Source of the DNA: Artocarpus heterophyllus
Lineage: Eukaryota; Streptophyta; Magnoliopsida; Rosales; Moraceae
Assembly (NCBI GenBank): GCA_025403435.1
Contig: CM046341.1
Location: 19,987,460-20,051,459, forward strand
Direction of reading: 5' to 3'
DNA: 64,000 nucleotides
In this document: one piece after another, positions 61,086 to 64,000 of the stretch
Layout: every line of letters starts with the position of its first letter
Position numbering within the stretch: position 1 is the first letter of the stretch
Position numbers and translations under genes: made by a program
The notes under the pieces: generated by a model
Told to the model about the DNA's origin: nothing
What the model saw: only the letters and a program-made list of their open reading frames with translations
Databases searched by the model: none

Positions 61086-63742
61086 AATGAAATCATTGAC
61101 TTTTATCGTTTGAATGTAATTGTTAATGGTTTCCTATATTTAGAGGGCAAATTATGGTAAGATGAGATGATTTGTTTGACTTTCCCTCTTTTCTCTCCAT
61201 TCTCCACGCGAATTAATCCAAGATTAGTCAGAAAATTCCTGACATAATTGAGGGCATTGAAATTTTCTTTTACGTTATCCTCATACACGTAAACGCTCAT
61301 TCTCTCTCTCTTTAATCTTCTGAGACATTTCTTTTCTCTTCTCTCTTCCTCGTCATGTTTTCTCCTCCTTTTCCTCTCAATTCCTCTGTTATTATTTGAA
61401 AATATATTGAGTTTCTATTGGGGTTAAGTTCAAGGATTTTGAGAAGAAATTTTTAAGGTAAGAACTCATTTTTTTTTGGTAATTCTGAAAAGCACTTCTC
61501 CTCCTCAATCCGTCTGTCGTAACTTTGTCTAGGTATTTTATGTTGTTCTGAATTTTTAATATGATGTTCATATGTGTTTTATGTTAATGTTCTTTCAAGT
61601 TTCAAGTCATTTCAATTTTTCTAAAAAAAGTTATGAATTTTCTAGCCTCTACCACTCAAAGTAAAATGTTGTTGTTTGGTTAAGATGCATGAAAATGTGA
61701 TTTTTGTTCAAGGGGTAAATGTGCTTTGCTTGCTACGAAATTTGGGAAGAATGTTCATGTATATTTATGTTATGGACTGCAAAGTTTGGTAATGTTTTGA
61801 TGAGTGAATTATGTGTTATGAAATTTCTATCGAGACTAGGTCAAGAAACTATTTTAACAATGTTAATTTTGGACTTTTGTTTTATGTGATGTTTTACATG
61901 TTTAAATGATTTCATTGATGATGAAATAATTTTATAATATTGAAATATATGTCAGTAAGATGTTAGTATGAATTTTTAAAATTAAAATATATGAGTTTTA
62001 ATTGTTAGAAAATGTTTTCAAAAGATTATTCACTGCCTTACTATTGTTGACAAATTTCATGTTTGAAATGTATGGTTTGTTTTTAGATACTTAATGTAAT
62101 TTTTATAACTAAAGAAAAATTATGGTAATATGTTTATATATTAACTTTACCCCTATTAAGTATGTTGTCTAAAGTATGTGTAAATATTAAGTTTTTAAGT
62201 CTTGAATGCATGTAGGTCAGTGAAGTGTATGTGATAATGATTTTATGTTTTTGATGATTATGGTTATGGATGCATGTTATGAATTATGTTTACAAGAGAT
62301 GAATGTATGTGTGATGTTATATGGAATGGATGTTTTATTCTATGAAGATAAGTATTAATTTTATTTGTATCTTTAAATGAATGAATGGCATGAACACTCA
62401 AAGGAACGAGCACATCGAGATAGCGGCGTCGTCACCAATACATATAAGGTTAAGTAAGCTAGCTTCTAAGGTAAGTATATTCTCACCTGCAACATGATAT
62501 GTTATAAAGGTTTGAAAATATGTTCTTGATGATATCTATAATGGATTTTATGATGGCTTAATATAAAGTTTCCTTATGAAATATTTTGATGTTCATAAAG
62601 TTATGCATGTATGATGATGACGAATTTTCAAGGCATTGAAAAATTATGTAAATATATGTATCACCTAATAAGTGTTGTACACCAATGTTATGATGTGATA
62701 TGTTATGATGTCATGTTTGGTTTAAGATTAGCTACCCTTCTCCTCTCATGATGGCGCTCCTACCATGATGATTATGGTACAATACTTGGGCCCTAAAGAT
62801 AAAATGGAATAAGTTTTAATATGGTCAATGTAATGAAAGATATGTTTCTATGAAAATGTGCTTACTGCACTATTATGTTATGATGATGACAATAATGATG
62901 ATGAAGATGTTTATGAAATGTTTTTAAATTGTGAGAATTATATGTACTTACTAAGTTTTAGCTTATTCAAGTTTATATCATGTTGCAGATAAGGGTAAAA
63001 AAGTCATGGATTAGACAAAGGACATGGGAAGGCATGTGAACATAACGAAGATGAATTGTAACCGGAAGAACGCTGATGAAGCAAGTTTTTATGATTTAAG
63101 CTATGGTTTAATAATTTGAACTTATTTTTATGATGTGTTTTAAAGAAGACAAGAACTATGTTTTGTTATTTCATTTTATCATTTTAAGAATTTGATCTTC
63201 CGCATTTTGAAAAGTTGAATTTGTCTTAAAATTTAGTTTTCTAAAAGTTCCTGGCTCTGTCGGCCTGCCGATCATCATTGGTCGGCATGCCGATGTAAGA
63301 ATGTTTGGCCTGCCGATTTCATTTTTGGTCTGCCAAACTTTGAAAATTTTAAACCCTGTTTTGTAGAGCCTCTGCCGGCCTGCCGGTTAACGATTTCCAG
63401 CCTGCCGAAGTCTCTAGTTCGGCCTGCTGAACTGTGGGAGCAAATAATCTTAAATGATGTGATGTTTCATAAGTTATGATTTTACTATTTGGTATATTTA
63501 CTTTATTAAAGGATATTTATGATCAATTTAATATTCAATTGAATTATTAATATGTATGGATTATATCATTGAAAGTTGTTAAAATATACATATATATATA
63601 TATATGTATAGATCCTGGTTAGGTTTTCCTTAAGTATGTTTACAATTAAAGTTTCAAATAAGTTTAATACAATTAAAGTTCTAAATAAGTATGTAATGTA
63701 TGAAGGTAACGACATCTGTGACGTCCGTAAGGGGGTGTTACA
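61086..63742 (+). repeat. Solo LTR D, second part
   Basis: Resumes the D sequence after element E and aligns with D' from about 29440 to 31996, including the CT-rich tract (61285-61380), the GAACGAGCACATCGAGA phrase (62405) and the motif cluster near the end. Confidence 0.88.
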
Positions 63743-64000
63743 ATAGGATTATCCTTAATTGACTTAAGGACAAGTTCTGTCTTACCTTTCCAATTATTTT
63801 TATCTTACATTCCATTATCTCACCATTGGAAAACTTACCATCCAAAGACAGTATAGCATTTGGTTACACCTATGTATCTAAATGGTTAAGCGCTTTAGTT
63901 TTCTAATTACAGGATAACGTATATAAAACGAGATCATCGACTCCTAAAGAGGAGCTATGGATTCCTTATCTATGAATAACAAGTCTATGCAATCAAGAGT
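63743..64000 (-). repeat. Copia LTR C, second part (runs off the window)
   Basis: Begins with the right ATAGG duplication (63743-63747) and continues the copia LTR (GATTATCC, CCATCCAAAGACAGTATA, GAGGAGCTATGGATTCC), colinear with 9198-9450 and 10985-11240. Confidence 0.92.

Larger units (their letters stand above)
45947..63742 (+). mobile_element. Solo LTR D (same family as D'), split by element E
   Basis: 45947-46361 plus 61086-63742, together about 3.07 kb, colinear with D' at 28913-31996. Begins TGTAACACCCACC and ends GGGGGTGTTACA; the two ends form a 10-base inverted repeat. Perfect ATAGG duplication. No internal domain, so it is a solo LTR. Motif clusters at 46195-46245 and 63255-63440. 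An (AT)n tract lies at 63585-63606. Confidence 0.88.

Overview
This is nuclear DNA from a flowering plant, probably a dicot. The evidence is a multi-exon plant-type aspartic protease gene with GT..AG introns, very AT-rich intergenic DNA, plant Ty1/copia and long-LTR retrotransposons primed by initiator tRNA-Met, an En/Spm (CACTA) transposase relic, and plastid DNA lodged in a retrotransposon. I cannot name the species. Only one plausibly functional host gene is present; almost everything else is nested, decayed transposable-element DNA.

Layout. (1) 1-5.4 kb: a 3' LTR end (1-265), then eight exons of an A1-family aspartic protease on the minus strand (859-5185). Its last exon is not in the window. 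(2) 6.2-33.9 kb: a CACTA element carrying a tnp2 transposase pseudogene on the minus strand, cut into three pieces (7398-8022, 28632-28912, 31997-33937). Copia element B (8023-28626) separates the first two pieces and a 3.08-kb solo LTR, D' (28913-31996), separates the last two. Element B is itself split by a second copia element of the same family, A (9812-20600, target duplication GATCT), which landed in B's 3' LTR. The 5' leader of A holds a 1.13-kb mosaic of plastid fragments (ycf2, rps4, an unassigned piece, 23S rRNA) flanked by a 25-bp direct repeat. (3) 34-44.8 kb: AT-rich DNA with degraded retroelement remnants, short tandem repeats and an apparently intronless pseudogene of the cytokinin-activating LOG family (40397-41038). 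(4) 44.8-64 kb: another nest. A third copia LTR, C (from 44848, resuming at 63743), is split by solo LTR D (45947-63742, target duplication ATAGG). D is split by element E (46362-61085), which has 4.5-kb LTRs around a 5.7-kb internal region without recognisable gag or pol, resembling a LARD.

The order of events read from the nesting is: CACTA first, then B and D' into it, then A into B, then the plastid mosaic into A. In the right half it is: a gypsy-like remnant, then C, then D, then E. All gag/pol copies are broken by stops and frameshifts. The most unusual observations are the plastid mosaic with its 25-bp duplication, and clusters of a near-palindromic motif (TCGGCAGGCCGA and its complement TCGGCCTGCCGA) shared by two otherwise unrelated LTR families.
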